A stretch of DNA of 64,000 nucleotides, from positions 1,612,001 to 1,676,000 of the forward strand of contig NC_019693.1 of the NCBI RefSeq assembly GCF_000317105.1, written 5' to 3'. Below, piece by piece: positions 35,363 through 44,935 of this stretch. Position numbers and translations under genes: made by a program. The DNA is from Oscillatoria acuminata PCC 6304. Its GTDB lineage: Bacteria > Cyanobacteriota > Cyanobacteriia > Cyanobacteriales > Laspinemataceae. The notes beneath the pieces are model-generated. The model had not been told where the DNA came from. It did not search any database and worked only from the letters and a program-made list of their open reading frames with translations. Every line of letters starts with the position of its first letter. The stretch's first letter is position 1.

Positions 35363-36898
35363 ATGCAATCAAGGGTCATGAGTGAGGAATTAATCCAGAT
35401 GAATCCAGCGATCGCTTTACGTTTTATCGATCCAATTTTGAGTGGGACTCCGGAACAACCCATGATGAAAGAACTTTCAGCCCAACCTGTATCAATTTTA
35501 TTAATAGACGATCAGCCGATTGTCTCAGAAGCCATTCGGCGGATGTTGGCAACGGAAACAGATATTAAATTTTACTCCTGTACGGATCCGGATCAAGCTA
35601 TTCAAATCGCCACTCAAATTCAGCCCACGGTGATTTTACAAGATTTAGTCATGGGAGAAATTGATGGGTTGATGCTCCTGCGCTTTTTTAGAGCTAATCC
35701 AGCGACTCGTGACATTCCCATCGTGGTTCTGTCTACAAAGGAAGAACCCGAACAAAAAGCCCAAGCCTTTGCTTCGGGAGCCAATGATTATTTAATTAAA
35801 ATTCCAGATAAAATTGAGCTAATTGCTCGAATTCGGTATCACTCTAATGCCTATCATAACTTATGCAAGCGGTATGAAGTCGAGCTTACCAACAAGTATA
35901 ATCAAGAGTTGGAATTGCGGGTTCAAGAGCGCACTCAAGAACTGACGGAAGCCCTTGAAAATCTCAAACAAACCCAAGCGCAATTAGTCCAAAGTGAAAA
36001 AATGTCTGGTCTTGGGCAACTGGTGGCGGGGATTGCCCATGAGATTAACAACCCCATCAGTTTTATTTCAGGCAACTTGATTCATTTTATTGAATATGCC
36101 GAAGGATTATTAACCTTAGTGGAACTGTACGACCAAGCCTTTCCCGACTTGCCGATTAGCATTCAAGATTTTAGGGAATCCCTAGACTTAGAATTTGTTC
36201 GGGAAGACTTGCCTCGATTAATATCTTCTATTAGAGGAGGAGCCGATCGCATTCGCGAAATCGTAGTTAATTTACGAAATTTTTCCAGGATGGATGAATC
36301 AGAAAGAAAACAGGCAGATCTCCATGAAGGGATTGACAGCACTCTGGTGATGCTGCAACATCGCCTGGAGGAGAGTCAGATTGAACTCATCAAAGAGTAT
36401 GGAGAGTTACCTTCAATTGAGTGTTACCCTGGACAACTCAATCAGGTGTTTATCAATATTTTAACCAATGCGATCGATGCCTTGAGCGATCGCCCTGAAC
36501 CTTCTCCAGTTGAGACAGTTCCCCGGAAAATCAGCATTAAAACTGAACTTCAAGGCGAGGGAGTGGCGATTCGGATTACAGATAATGGCATAGGAATTCC
36601 CCCAGAACTTCAAACCCAGATTTTCAACCCATTTTTTACCACCAAGGAAGTGGGACAAGGAACGGGATTGGGATTGGCAATCAGCTATGAAATTATCGTC
36701 AAAAAACATCACGGACAAATCCGATGCCAGTCACACCCCAGTCACGGTACTGAGTTTACCATTGAAATTCCGTTGGGGCATAACAAACGAGGTAATCTTG
36801 CCGAAATGCCCCTGGCTCAAAGAGTCTGTCCCCTTCCCTCAGCTTCTAAAATACCTCCAACAGAACTCGCGGCAATGCAGTGGCTTGAAGTCGGTTAA
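35363..36898 (+). CDS. WspR-like receiver fused to a histidine kinase
   Basis: Residues 43-165 are a receiver closely resembling that of WspR: LLIDDQPIVSEAIRRML, acceptor Asp94 in PTVILQDLVMGEIDGL, RDIPIVVLSTKEEP, and Lys146 in GANDYLIK. A coiled coil (about 166-210) follows. Instead of GGDEF there is a histidine kinase: His226 in AGIAHEINNP, then N-box NAIDAL, DNGIGIPPEL, FFTTKEVGQG and [11 protein letters not shown]. The Wsp output here would therefore be phosphotransfer, not cyclic-di-GMP synthesis. AGGAG (35353-35357) precedes the ATG well. The gene is separated from cheB by a terminator-like hairpin. Confidence 0.9.
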   Translation: MQSRVMSEELIQMNPAIALRFIDPILSGTPEQPMMKELSAQPVSILLIDDQPIVSEAIRRMLATETDIKFYSCTDPDQAIQIATQIQPTVILQDLVMGEIDGLMLLRFFRANPATRDIPIVVLSTKEEPEQKAQAFASGANDYLIKIPDKIELIARIRYHSNAYHNLCKRYEVELTNKYNQELELRVQERTQELTEALENLKQTQAQLVQSEKMSGLGQLVAGIAHEINNPISFISGNLIHFIEYAEGLLTLVELYDQAFPDLPISIQDFRESLDLEFVREDLPRLISSIRGGADRIREIVVNLRNFSRMDESERKQADLHEGIDSTLVMLQHRLEESQIELIKEYGELPSIECYPGQLNQVFINILTNAIDALSDRPEPSPVETVPRKISIKTELQGEGVAIRITDNGIGIPPELQTQIFNPFFTTKEVGQGTGLGLAISYEIIVKKHHGQIRCQSHPSHGTEFTIEIPLGHNKRGNLAEMPLAQRVCPLPSASKIPPTELAAMQWLEVG

Positions 36899-37926
36899 TT
36901 TCACAACCTGATGGTTCATTGCAGACCCTCGGTCCCTAGCTCGATTCCATCATCCACAGACTCTCACCTCGGGTCCTCGTGCCAATGTCTTGAGGACAAG
37001 ATTTATACGGAATCCACTGGCGATCGGTCTATAAAAACCCGCACCCTGAAGGGTGGGGCTACACAAACGAAGCCCGCCTGCGCGGGCTCAAGAGAAAACC
37101 GACTTTTTCGGTCTATAAAGGGAACTCCAAAAAATAAAATCTCCAAAACGTTACTTTCGTAGTGACTACTCAACGGAATAGCCTCGTCATTGTAGGGGCG
37201 TATTGCATACGCCCCAGGGGCGTATGCAATACGCCCCTACACTTCTTTTCAGTTGAACGGTTGGATGATTTATATTTTGCAATCCCCTAAAAACCCGCAC
37301 CCTGAAGGGTGGGGCTACACAAACGAAGCCCGCCTGCGCGAGCTCAAGAGAAAACCGACTTTTGCCGAATTTGGTATGAGCATCCTATGCGAATCGCCTC
37401 TATATGATTTAGCCGAGACTTACGCATAAACCCCTGATGCTGTAGAGTTGATTCGCGAATCAACTCTCCTATTTAGGGCTTGATTTTAATAATTCGTAAG
37501 TTTTATGAACGTTTAATGTTAGGGATGCCGTCAGTCCTGGAGGAGAGTTCCGGTGGGATGGGGGAGGGGGTCCGAACTGACTCCAAATTTTATGGACTCA
37601 GGGGTTGGGCAAAAAAACCGAGTCTTGTCGGGTCAGAAATAGGGGTCGATCCGCAATCCTGCCCGGGGTCTATTACCGAGGGACTGGGACAAGGGCCAGA
37701 GTGGGTTGGAGTTGGCTAAATGAGAAGCTATAGCCAAAATCTCAACAAAAAAACATCATATTTCATGAACTCTTAAGGCATGATGAAATATAGAAACTTT
37801 TATAGTAGCGTCCGTAACCCGTTCTTCACCAGGCCGGGAAATAGCTACTCCCTTGAGTTATTTTTCTTCCCCGGTCTTCAGAGCGGGGATTTACAACTAT
37901 TCCCATAGAGTACATGAGGTTTGCCC
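36899..37926. repeat. 1-kb repeat-rich gap with a long palindrome and paired hairpin repeats
   Basis: No gene is supported here. Copies of one ~76-bp repeat lie at about 37032-37108 and 37288-37363 (AACCCGCACCCTGAAGGGTG, then ACACAAACGAAGCCCGCCTG). Between them, 37191-37241 is a hairpin with perfect 24-bp arms (TGTAGGGGCGTATTGCATAC and on) and a 3-nt centre. A 9-bp inverted repeat, ATATTTCAT/ATGAAATAT, lies about 170 nt before ilvB, and the ilvB leader (about 37800-37920) has a small hairpin near CCGGGAAAT...TTCCCCGG. It matches no riboswitch I know. Confidence 0.7.
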
Positions 37927-39789
37927 ATGCTTTCAGAAAGCAGATCAGACAGAAAAACCAAACCCGTCGTGGTTCCCACTCGTAGAACCGGCGCTTATGC
38001 GTTGATGGATAGTCTCAAGCGCCACGGAGTCAAACATATTTTTGGTTATCCGGGTGGGGCAATTTTACCGATTTATGATGAACTGTATCGGTTTGAAGCC
38101 ACAGGGGATGTCCAGCATATTTTAGTTCGCCATGAACAAGGAGCCTCTCATGCGGCAGATGGCTATGCCCGTGCCACAGGCAAGGTGGGGGTTTGCTTTG
38201 GGACATCCGGTCCGGGGGCAACTAATTTAGTCACCGGGATTGCCACCGCCCACATGGATTCGATTCCGATGGTGATTATCACCGGACAGGTACCCCGTGC
38301 CGCGATCGGGACTGATGCGTTCCAGGAAACGGATATTTATGGAATTACCTTACCGATTGTCAAACATTCTTATGTGGTGCGCGACCCTCGGGATATGGCG
38401 CGGATTGTGGCGGAAGGGTTTCATATTGCCAGTACCGGCAGACCCGGTCCGGTGTTGATTGATGTGCCCAAAGATGTTGGGTTGGAAGAGTTTGACTATG
38501 TGCCGGTGGAACCAGGGAGTATTAAATTACCCGGATATCGACCGACGGTGAAAGGGAATCCCCGGCAAATTAATCAGGCGATCGAGTTAATTCGCCAAGC
38601 CAAAAAACCCTTGCTGTATGTCGGTGGGGGGGCGATCGCCGCCAGTGCACATCACGAAATTAAAGAACTCGCCGAACATTTTCAGATTCCCGTGACAACG
38701 ACCCTAATGGGCATCGGGGCCTTTGAGGAACATCATCCCCTGTCCTTGGGAATGTTAGGAATGCATGGCACCGCCTACGCAAATTTTGCCGTTAGCGAAT
38801 GTGATTTGCTGATTGCCGTCGGTGCTCGTTTTGATGATCGCGTTACCGGGAAGCTAGATGAGTTTGCCGCCCGGGCTAAAGTGATTCATATCGATATTGA
38901 CCCCGCAGAGGTGGGCAAAAACCGGGGACCCGAGGTTCCCATCGTCGGAGATGTGCAGCAAGTGCTCATGGATCTGTTGCGTCGCCTGCGGGAAACCGGG
39001 GATCTTGCCGATGTCAATCAAACCAAAGAATGGTTAGGACGAATTGAGCGCTGGCGGGAAGATTATCCCTTGTTGGTGCCCTATCCAGAAAACGCCCTCT
39101 CTCCCCAAGAGGCGATCGTAGAAGTGGGACGGCAAGCACCGGATGCCTACTACACCACCGACGTGGGACAGCATCAAATGTGGGCTGCCCAGTTCCTAAA
39201 AAATGGCCCCCGACGATGGATTTCCAGTGCTGGATTAGGCACAATGGGATTTGGAGTTCCAGCAGCGATGGGTTCCCAAGTGGCGCTACCGGATCACCAA
39301 ACCATCTGTATCAGTGGCGATGCCAGCTTCCAGATGAACCTCCAAGAATTGGGAACGATCGCCCAGTACGGGATTAAAGTCAAAATTGTCATTATCAATA
39401 ATGGCTGGCAGGGGATGGTCCGCCAATGGCAAGAAACCTTCTATGGGGAACGCTACTCCTCGTCCAACATGGAGATTGGGATGCCGGATATTCCCTTACT
39501 CTGTCAGGCATACGGCATGAAAGGCAAGGTGGTATCAACCCGGGACGAACTCTCAGGGGCGATCGCTGAAATGCTGGCCCATGATGGACCCTTTATCCTC
39601 GATGTCCATGTCACCCGCAACGAAAACTGCTATCCAATGGTAGCCCCGGGTAAGAGTAATGCTCAAATGCTAGGTTTACCCGAACTCAAGCAAAAAGACT
39701 TGCAGGTTGAGTTAGTTTACTGTAGCAACTGCGGGGCAAAAAATGCCTCAACGAATCACTTCTGCCCTGAATGCGGGACGAAGTTGTAG
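37927..39789 (+). CDS. ilvB: Acetolactate synthase large subunit with C-terminal zinc ribbon
   Basis: Thiamin-diphosphate enzyme that condenses two pyruvates, or pyruvate and 2-oxobutyrate, in Val/Leu/Ile synthesis. All three domains are present: an N-terminal ThDP domain with the activating Glu ([18 protein letters not shown]), a central FAD-binding-type domain, and a C-terminal ThDP domain ([27 protein letters not shown]). The last ~25 residues form a CxxC...CxxC zinc ribbon (YCSNCGAKN and [10 protein letters not shown]) that is not part of the standard enzyme. The ATG at 37927 (7 nt after GAGG) is preferred to a TTG at 37921. The small subunit IlvH is not in the window. Confidence 0.93.
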   Translation: MLSESRSDRKTKPVVVPTRRTGAYALMDSLKRHGVKHIFGYPGGAILPIYDELYRFEATGDVQHILVRHEQGASHAADGYARATGKVGVCFGTSGPGATNLVTGIATAHMDSIPMVIITGQVPRAAIGTDAFQETDIYGITLPIVKHSYVVRDPRDMARIVAEGFHIASTGRPGPVLIDVPKDVGLEEFDYVPVEPGSIKLPGYRPTVKGNPRQINQAIELIRQAKKPLLYVGGGAIAASAHHEIKELAEHFQIPVTTTLMGIGAFEEHHPLSLGMLGMHGTAYANFAVSECDLLIAVGARFDDRVTGKLDEFAARAKVIHIDIDPAEVGKNRGPEVPIVGDVQQVLMDLLRRLRETGDLADVNQTKEWLGRIERWREDYPLLVPYPENALSPQEAIVEVGRQAPDAYYTTDVGQHQMWAAQFLKNGPRRWISSAGLGTMGFGVPAAMGSQVALPDHQTICISGDASFQMNLQELGTIAQYGIKVKIVIINNGWQGMVRQWQETFYGERYSSSNMEIGMPDIPLLCQAYGMKGKVVSTRDELSGAIAEMLAHDGPFILDVHVTRNENCYPMVAPGKSNAQMLGLPELKQKDLQVELVYCSNCGAKNASTNHFCPECGTKL

Positions 39790-39915
39790 GGTAAGAGGAA
39801 TGGGGGGGATGGGGGAGGTGGGGAGGATGGGGAGGATGGGGGAGAAGAAACGACTGAAGTCGTGACGTTGAACGAACATCTCCCGTCTCCCTTACAAGAT
39901 ATGCTTAAGAACCCC

Positions 39916-39952
39916 TCCGGTCCCCTCCCCTTGCCAAGGGGAGGGGACCGGA
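39916..39952. terminator. Bidirectional 17-bp hairpin between convergent genes
   Basis: TCCGGTCCCCTCCCCTT (39916-39932) pairs with its exact complement (39936-39952) across GCC. It lies between the ends of ilvB and the TPR gene. The same 268-bp gap has a G-rich tract (about 39800-39843) and a C-rich tract (about 40018-40051) that are roughly complementary, forming a larger outer stem. Confidence 0.65.
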
Positions 39953-40057
39953 AGTGAGTTTAAATGCTTAAATGTGAGGCAGATCCCCCTGAACGTAAAA
40001 AACCTATCCATGTAGGTGTCCCCAATCTCCCCAATCTCCCCCATCTCCCCTCTAGTG

Positions 40058-41329
40058 CTACAACAAACCGATCGCCTGATTATTCGCCTCGATCGCCTCG
40101 GAATAGCGGCCTAGTTTTTGCAATACAACCCCTTTATTAATCCAAGCATCGCGAAAGTCGGGTTTAATTTCTAAGACCTTATCCCAACTGGTTAATGCCT
40201 CTTCTAACTGATTTAAACTCGATAGAGCAATTCCGCGATAAAACCAAAACTGCACATCATTAGCGTTGAGGGCGATCGCCTGCTCCAAACTGGTTAATGC
40301 CTCATCCCATTGGCCTAAATTAATCCCTAAAGCTAACCCTTTACTATACCAAACATCGGCATTATCGGGCTTTAATTCTAAAGACTTATTCCAACTGGTT
40401 AATGCCTCATCAATGCGTTCTAAATCGTAAAGGGCATCTCCCCGCGCACCCCAAGAAAATGCATCATCCGGGCGAAGTTCAATGGCGCGATCATAAGCGG
40501 ATAGAGCATCTTCAGCTTGCGCTAAATTAAACAAGGCATTCCCTCGATTCATCCAAGCGCTGGCATGATTGGAGTCGAGTTCAATGACGCGATTAAAGGC
40601 ATTCAGAGCGGCGCGATCGTCCCCTGCCTCCAACCGTTCCACCCCTCGGGTAAACCATCCGTTCACATCCAAAGGTTCATCCAAGGGTTGAATCCCCACA
40701 GGCGGTTCTTGCTCTTGAACCGTCCCCAACTCGTCCAGACTCACCGCTAATCCTGGGACAGTTTCCAATTGAGCTGATTCTGCTCCTAACTCCGGTACCG
40801 CCGTCTCGGAACTCTCCACCGAATTGGATATTTCCCCGAGATTTAACTCCGTTGAAGCGGTTTGAGTCCCTGTCAAGTCTGCATTTTGTGCCGGTTCCTC
40901 ATTGGGAACGGGTGTTTCCCGGTGAATGTCTGAGGGTGCTTCTCGTCCCAATAACTGAGTGGCAATTTGACGAGCCGTGGTACTAACGGACCCATAGCCC
41001 AGTTCCCCGAGACGCTGTAATCGGCGTGCCAACTCCTGATTGGGGGCGGGAGAAGCCAATAAATTGCTGCCAAATTGCTGTAACCAATCACTCCAGCGCT
41101 CATCGGTGACGCGATCGCTGAAGGCTTCAAAAAATCGCCGCACTTTAACTTGCTGCCAACCTTTATGAATGCCATCTAGCAACTGGAGAAAATAATGCTC
41201 TAATTCGGAATTACTTAGGGGGTGAAGGTCTCGTATCGGTTCCAATTCAGACCGATGAGATGAACCTTTGAACCCTCCCAAAATGGCCCGAAAAAACCTA
41301 ACCAATTGTTGCCAAATCCGCCCAATCAT
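40058..41329 (-). CDS. TPR-repeat protein
   Basis: The 423-residue protein has a basic N-terminal region, a Glu/Thr-rich acidic linker (about 145-220), then six consecutive tetratricopeptide repeats (about 225-420, pattern AWxNxGxALxxLxxxxEALxxxDxAIELxPD). These are protein-binding scaffolds, and the partner is unknown. No signal peptide is seen. The gene follows the ferredoxin gene on the minus strand by 57 nt, so the two may be co-transcribed. Confidence 0.8.
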   Translation of the reverse strand: MIGRIWQQLVRFFRAILGGFKGSSHRSELEPIRDLHPLSNSELEHYFLQLLDGIHKGWQQVKVRRFFEAFSDRVTDERWSDWLQQFGSNLLASPAPNQELARRLQRLGELGYGSVSTTARQIATQLLGREAPSDIHRETPVPNEEPAQNADLTGTQTASTELNLGEISNSVESSETAVPELGAESAQLETVPGLAVSLDELGTVQEQEPPVGIQPLDEPLDVNGWFTRGVERLEAGDDRAALNAFNRVIELDSNHASAWMNRGNALFNLAQAEDALSAYDRAIELRPDDAFSWGARGDALYDLERIDEALTSWNKSLELKPDNADVWYSKGLALGINLGQWDEALTSLEQAIALNANDVQFWFYRGIALSSLNQLEEALTSWDKVLEIKPDFRDAWINKGVVLQKLGRYSEAIEANNQAIGLL

Positions 41330-41386
41330 CTGACACCTCTGTGATCGATTGCGATCGCCATTTCACTCCTTCTTTAATTGCAGCCT

Positions 41387-41614
41387 TTATTGCGGCGTCT
41401 GCTGGAGTTCCGGTCGTTCTTCCGGGACGATCGCCCCTTCTACCGGGCAAACTTGTACACAGATGCCGCAGTCAATACAAGTGGCAAAATCAATCCAATA
41501 CCAATCGGTCCCCTTAACATTTTTCCCCGGACCCTCATGAATGCAGGCGACGGGACAGGCATCGACACAATCGGCGACGCCTTCACAGGTGTTGGTTACT
41601 ATGGTATGTGGCAC
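41387..41614 (-). CDS. Bacterial-type ferredoxin with two iron-sulfur cluster motifs
   Basis: Small electron carrier of 75 residues. Motif 1 is TCEGVADCVDACPVACI and motif 2 is CIDCGICVQVCPVEGAI, giving Cys for two clusters; the first has the wider spacing seen in 7Fe/8Fe ferredoxins. The start is GTG at 41614 (VPHTIVTNTC), with GAGAGGG 8 nt upstream. A longer frame from 41731 would overlap the upstream kinase gene and adds residues unlike any ferredoxin. An electron-transfer partner is not evident nearby. Confidence 0.88.
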   Translation of the reverse strand: MPHTIVTNTCEGVADCVDACPVACIHEGPGKNVKGTDWYWIDFATCIDCGICVQVCPVEGAIVPEERPELQQTPQ

Positions 41615-41720
41615 GGCGTTCCCTCTCTTACAGCTTAATTTCCAGTCCAGATCTAGACTGAATCTCTCAATCTTGGATCTTAATCGAAAACGGGACGGCA
41701 TGAGCAAAGAGTGCTTAGGA

Positions 41721-44700
41721 CTAGGCAGCAATCACTTCACAGGGGAGGATCACGCTAAAACAGGACCCGCGCAGGGGTTGGCTTTCTACCGAAATTTCGC
41801 CCCCCATCATTTGACAGAAGCGTTGACTAATGGCGAGTCCCAATCCGGTGCCGCCATACTCCCGCGTGGTAGAGGCATCGCCTTGCATAAAGGGTTTGAA
41901 CAGATGTTGCCGTTGTTCGGGGGTAATGCCAATTCCCGTATCGGCGATCGCAAACTGAATCCAAGAGGAAGATTTCCCCGTTACAGGAGAGGCAGTCGCC
42001 ATGTTGAGGGGACAAAATAAGACAACCGAGAGGGTAATCTGACCATTTTTAGTAAATTTGGCGGCATTGCTGAGAAGATTCAGCAGAATTTGACGGACTT
42101 TCGTCAAGTCAGCATACATCAATCCTAAATCGCGATCGCACTCCACCATGAGCGTATTCTCATTTCGTTCTACCAGAGGTTGAGCCGTACTCACCACATT
42201 TTCAATCAACTCATCAATATTAAAATCCTCCAAATACAAATCCATTTTTCCGGCTTCGATTTTGGAGATATCCAGAATATCGTTAATTAACACGAGCAAA
42301 TGATTTCCGGCGATGCGAATTTTCTCCAAATCCGGAATCAAATCCGTATAGCCAAAATCATCGGCTTCTTCTTGTAGCATTTCGCTATAGCCAATAATTG
42401 CATTCAGTGGTGTTCGCAATTCATGGCTCATATTAGCCAGGAACATACTTTTAGACCGATTGGCCGTTTCCGCCGCATAGGCAGCCTCTTGGAGGGCGAG
42501 TTGTGCTTCCTTGCGATCGCTGATATCCATCACCGTCCCAATGCTTCTAATCGCTTGTCCCGTGGCATCGCGAATCACTTCTCCTTGAGCGCTCAACCAG
42601 CGCAATTCCCCCGTCTCCAGGCGAATGCGTTGTTCAATTTCAAACCGTTCTGAGCTTGAGGAGAGAATCTCGGCGATTTCCGCTTCAACCCGGTTTCTAT
42701 CCTCGGGGTCAATAGCTTGTAAATAGGTTTCATAGTTCCCATCAAACGAACCGGGAACGAAACCATAAAGCGCTTCCATCTCATCGGAACCTGTGAGTCT
42801 ATGATTAAGAATATCCCAATCCCAAGTTCCCATGCGAGCGGCAATTAAGCATTGGCGGAGTTGGTCTTTGCTGGCTTTTAAAGCAATTTGAACCTGTTCC
42901 CGACGAGCGACTTCAACTTGCAGGCGATCGTTGGCTTCCTTTAAAAACGCCGTGCGTTCCTCCACCCGTCGTTCTAATTCATCTTTAGACTGTTGTAGCG
43001 CCGTTTCTGCATTCTTGCGTTCTGTAATATCTCGACTAATCCCAATCATCCCGACAATTTCGCCATTGGGGTCAAAAAAGGGTGTTTGAATGGTTTCCAG
43101 CCAGGTTGTGCTCCCATCGAACTGGTCCAGTTGCTCCTCCATTCGCAACAGTTGACCTTCGGCCAAAATGCGTCGGTCAATTTCAGCACAAATTTTGGCG
43201 GACTCTGCTGGAAACAGTTCCTCATCAGTTTTGCCAAGAATTTCACCTTCATCGCGGGCGGTAAAGCGTTGAAACGATTTATTCACTCGCTGATAAATCC
43301 GTTGTTTGTCTTTATAAAAAATTAAATCGGGAATAGAATCGATTAAAGACCGGAGTAAAGCCCGTTCTTGTCGCAGGGCTTGTTCCGTTTCTTTGAGGTC
43401 CGTGATATCAATTCCTACGCAAACGGCTGATTTTCCTTGGTTATATTTCTCAACTCCCACCAAATATTGCCGCAAGTTCCCTTCAATATCTAGGCAAATT
43501 TCTGCGGTGGTTTTATGAAGAGAACTTGTAAAAAATTGTTGTAAAAAGTTGGGGAATTCGGGGCGAGTTTGTAGAAATCCAACGGGGTGATTGATAAAAT
43601 CTGAAGGCGATCGCCCAAATAGATTCGCCAGGTAGCGGTTGACCCCGAGGTAGCGCAAATCTGACCCAATCCAAGAGACACATCCGGGGACCGTATCTAA
43701 CACCGCTTGCAGGCGATCGAGGGCTTTTTTTAAGTTGAGTCTCGCTTGAGCGCGATCGCTGGCTTCTAACCCCAAGGCGACACAATCCGCTAGGGACGCG
43801 GCAAAGTTTTCCTCCTCTACCCGCCATTGGCGAGGGGGGCCAATATGTTCCAGACAGACGACCCCCACCATTTGTCCCCCCACCCGAATCGGTGCATCTA
43901 ACATGGAGGTAATCCCCAAGGGAATCAGATAACCCTCGGTAAATTCCCGGGTTGTGGGGTCTTCCTGAGCATCATCCGCCGCCACAATTCGTTCCTGTTC
44001 GATGGTTTGAAAATACATCGGGTAATCAATGGCGGTGAGTTCGATTCCGGCAGAATGTTTCTGAGGGGACCGTTCATAAAGTTCGATACAGCAAATCGAC
44101 CTGTGGTCTTCCGTATATAACCAAATACTGGCCCGTTCTACGTTTAAGGTTTGGGTGACAGCGACAGTGATTTGTTCCAGGGAGGCTTGCAAATCCCCCT
44201 GGTTGAGGCTGGGACTTTTCGCCAACTCTCCGAGGACCCGACTATATTGACGCAGGCGATTTTCCCGTCGCCGCAAAGAGGCTTCAGCGTGTTTTTGTTC
44301 GGTGATATTGCTAAAGGTACAGAGGACCTGTTCGACTCGGCCATTCGGGGCGATTTGCGGATTGGCATGAACGAGCAACCATTTATCGCAATCAACTTCC
44401 CCGTTAGAGTAGAGGAGGGAGCCCGAGATGCCACTGGGGTTGAGGGTGAGTGGAGAATAAACCCCGATGCCGATGATCACTTGGTTGGGGGATTGGGTGG
44501 CGATCGCCTCCCTCACGGGACATTTCCCGGGCGCAAACGGGGTGCAGTCTTCTTGTAACAGATGAGGATGATTGAATAAGGGCCTGCCGATGACTGCCGC
44601 TTCATCCAGACTCAAGAGGGTCAAGGCAACGGGGTTGGTGACGAGGACCTCGGCTTCCGGTCCCGTCAACACCACCCCGACATCCATCTGGGCGATCAGG

Positions 44701-44855
44701 TTCAACAACTGTGGTTCAAAGGACCCCGGGCTGTCCCGACTTGGGTTGGGGTGCTGAAATTGGCGAGGGATCAACCAGGACAGCCCTGAAATAACTCGGC
44801 TAATCCCTATGCCTATACCTATGCCTATGGTGAGCGCAATCGCAACCCAAATCAT
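41721..44855 (-). CDS. Membrane-anchored PAS/GAF sensor histidine kinase
   Basis: Order in 1044 residues: an N-terminal Gly/Ile-rich membrane helix (3-25), PAS (about 45-190), GAF (about 205-370; [12 protein letters not shown]), PAS (about 380-490), PAS (about 500-615; [19 protein letters not shown]), coiled coil, PAS (about 665-785; [13 protein letters not shown]), HisKA with the phospho-His ([20 protein letters not shown]), and an ATPase domain with DTGIGI and [10 protein letters not shown]. There is no receiver. The response regulator is not adjacent, so the partner is unknown. It sits between hisZ (80 bp upstream) and the ferredoxin gene. Confidence 0.93.
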   Translation of the reverse strand: MIWVAIALTIGIGIGIGISRVISGLSWLIPRQFQHPNPSRDSPGSFEPQLLNLIAQMDVGVVLTGPEAEVLVTNPVALTLLSLDEAAVIGRPLFNHPHLLQEDCTPFAPGKCPVREAIATQSPNQVIIGIGVYSPLTLNPSGISGSLLYSNGEVDCDKWLLVHANPQIAPNGRVEQVLCTFSNITEQKHAEASLRRRENRLRQYSRVLGELAKSPSLNQGDLQASLEQITVAVTQTLNVERASIWLYTEDHRSICCIELYERSPQKHSAGIELTAIDYPMYFQTIEQERIVAADDAQEDPTTREFTEGYLIPLGITSMLDAPIRVGGQMVGVVCLEHIGPPRQWRVEEENFAASLADCVALGLEASDRAQARLNLKKALDRLQAVLDTVPGCVSWIGSDLRYLGVNRYLANLFGRSPSDFINHPVGFLQTRPEFPNFLQQFFTSSLHKTTAEICLDIEGNLRQYLVGVEKYNQGKSAVCVGIDITDLKETEQALRQERALLRSLIDSIPDLIFYKDKQRIYQRVNKSFQRFTARDEGEILGKTDEELFPAESAKICAEIDRRILAEGQLLRMEEQLDQFDGSTTWLETIQTPFFDPNGEIVGMIGISRDITERKNAETALQQSKDELERRVEERTAFLKEANDRLQVEVARREQVQIALKASKDQLRQCLIAARMGTWDWDILNHRLTGSDEMEALYGFVPGSFDGNYETYLQAIDPEDRNRVEAEIAEILSSSSERFEIEQRIRLETGELRWLSAQGEVIRDATGQAIRSIGTVMDISDRKEAQLALQEAAYAAETANRSKSMFLANMSHELRTPLNAIIGYSEMLQEEADDFGYTDLIPDLEKIRIAGNHLLVLINDILDISKIEAGKMDLYLEDFNIDELIENVVSTAQPLVERNENTLMVECDRDLGLMYADLTKVRQILLNLLSNAAKFTKNGQITLSVVLFCPLNMATASPVTGKSSSWIQFAIADTGIGITPEQRQHLFKPFMQGDASTTREYGGTGLGLAISQRFCQMMGGEISVESQPLRGSCFSVILPCEVIAA

Positions 44856-44935
44856 GAATTAACTCCTACAGATTGATTCCTTTTTGGGGGGTTCCTCCCC
44901 CTAGGAACACACCCTGGATTGATGAGATGCTCTGG

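Noticed and set aside
37480-37719. 79-codon plus-strand frame before ilvB
   Set aside because: Low-complexity Gly-rich product in a repeat-rich gap with no Shine-Dalgarno or family match.
37800-37920. Possible riboswitch in the ilvB leader
   Set aside because: Small hairpins exist, but no conserved riboswitch core known to me could be matched.
41615-41731. Longer N-terminus for the bacterial-type ferredoxin
   Set aside because: The extra 39 residues are unlike ferredoxins and overlap the kinase gene; a GTG with a good Shine-Dalgarno lies exactly where the ferredoxin sequence begins.
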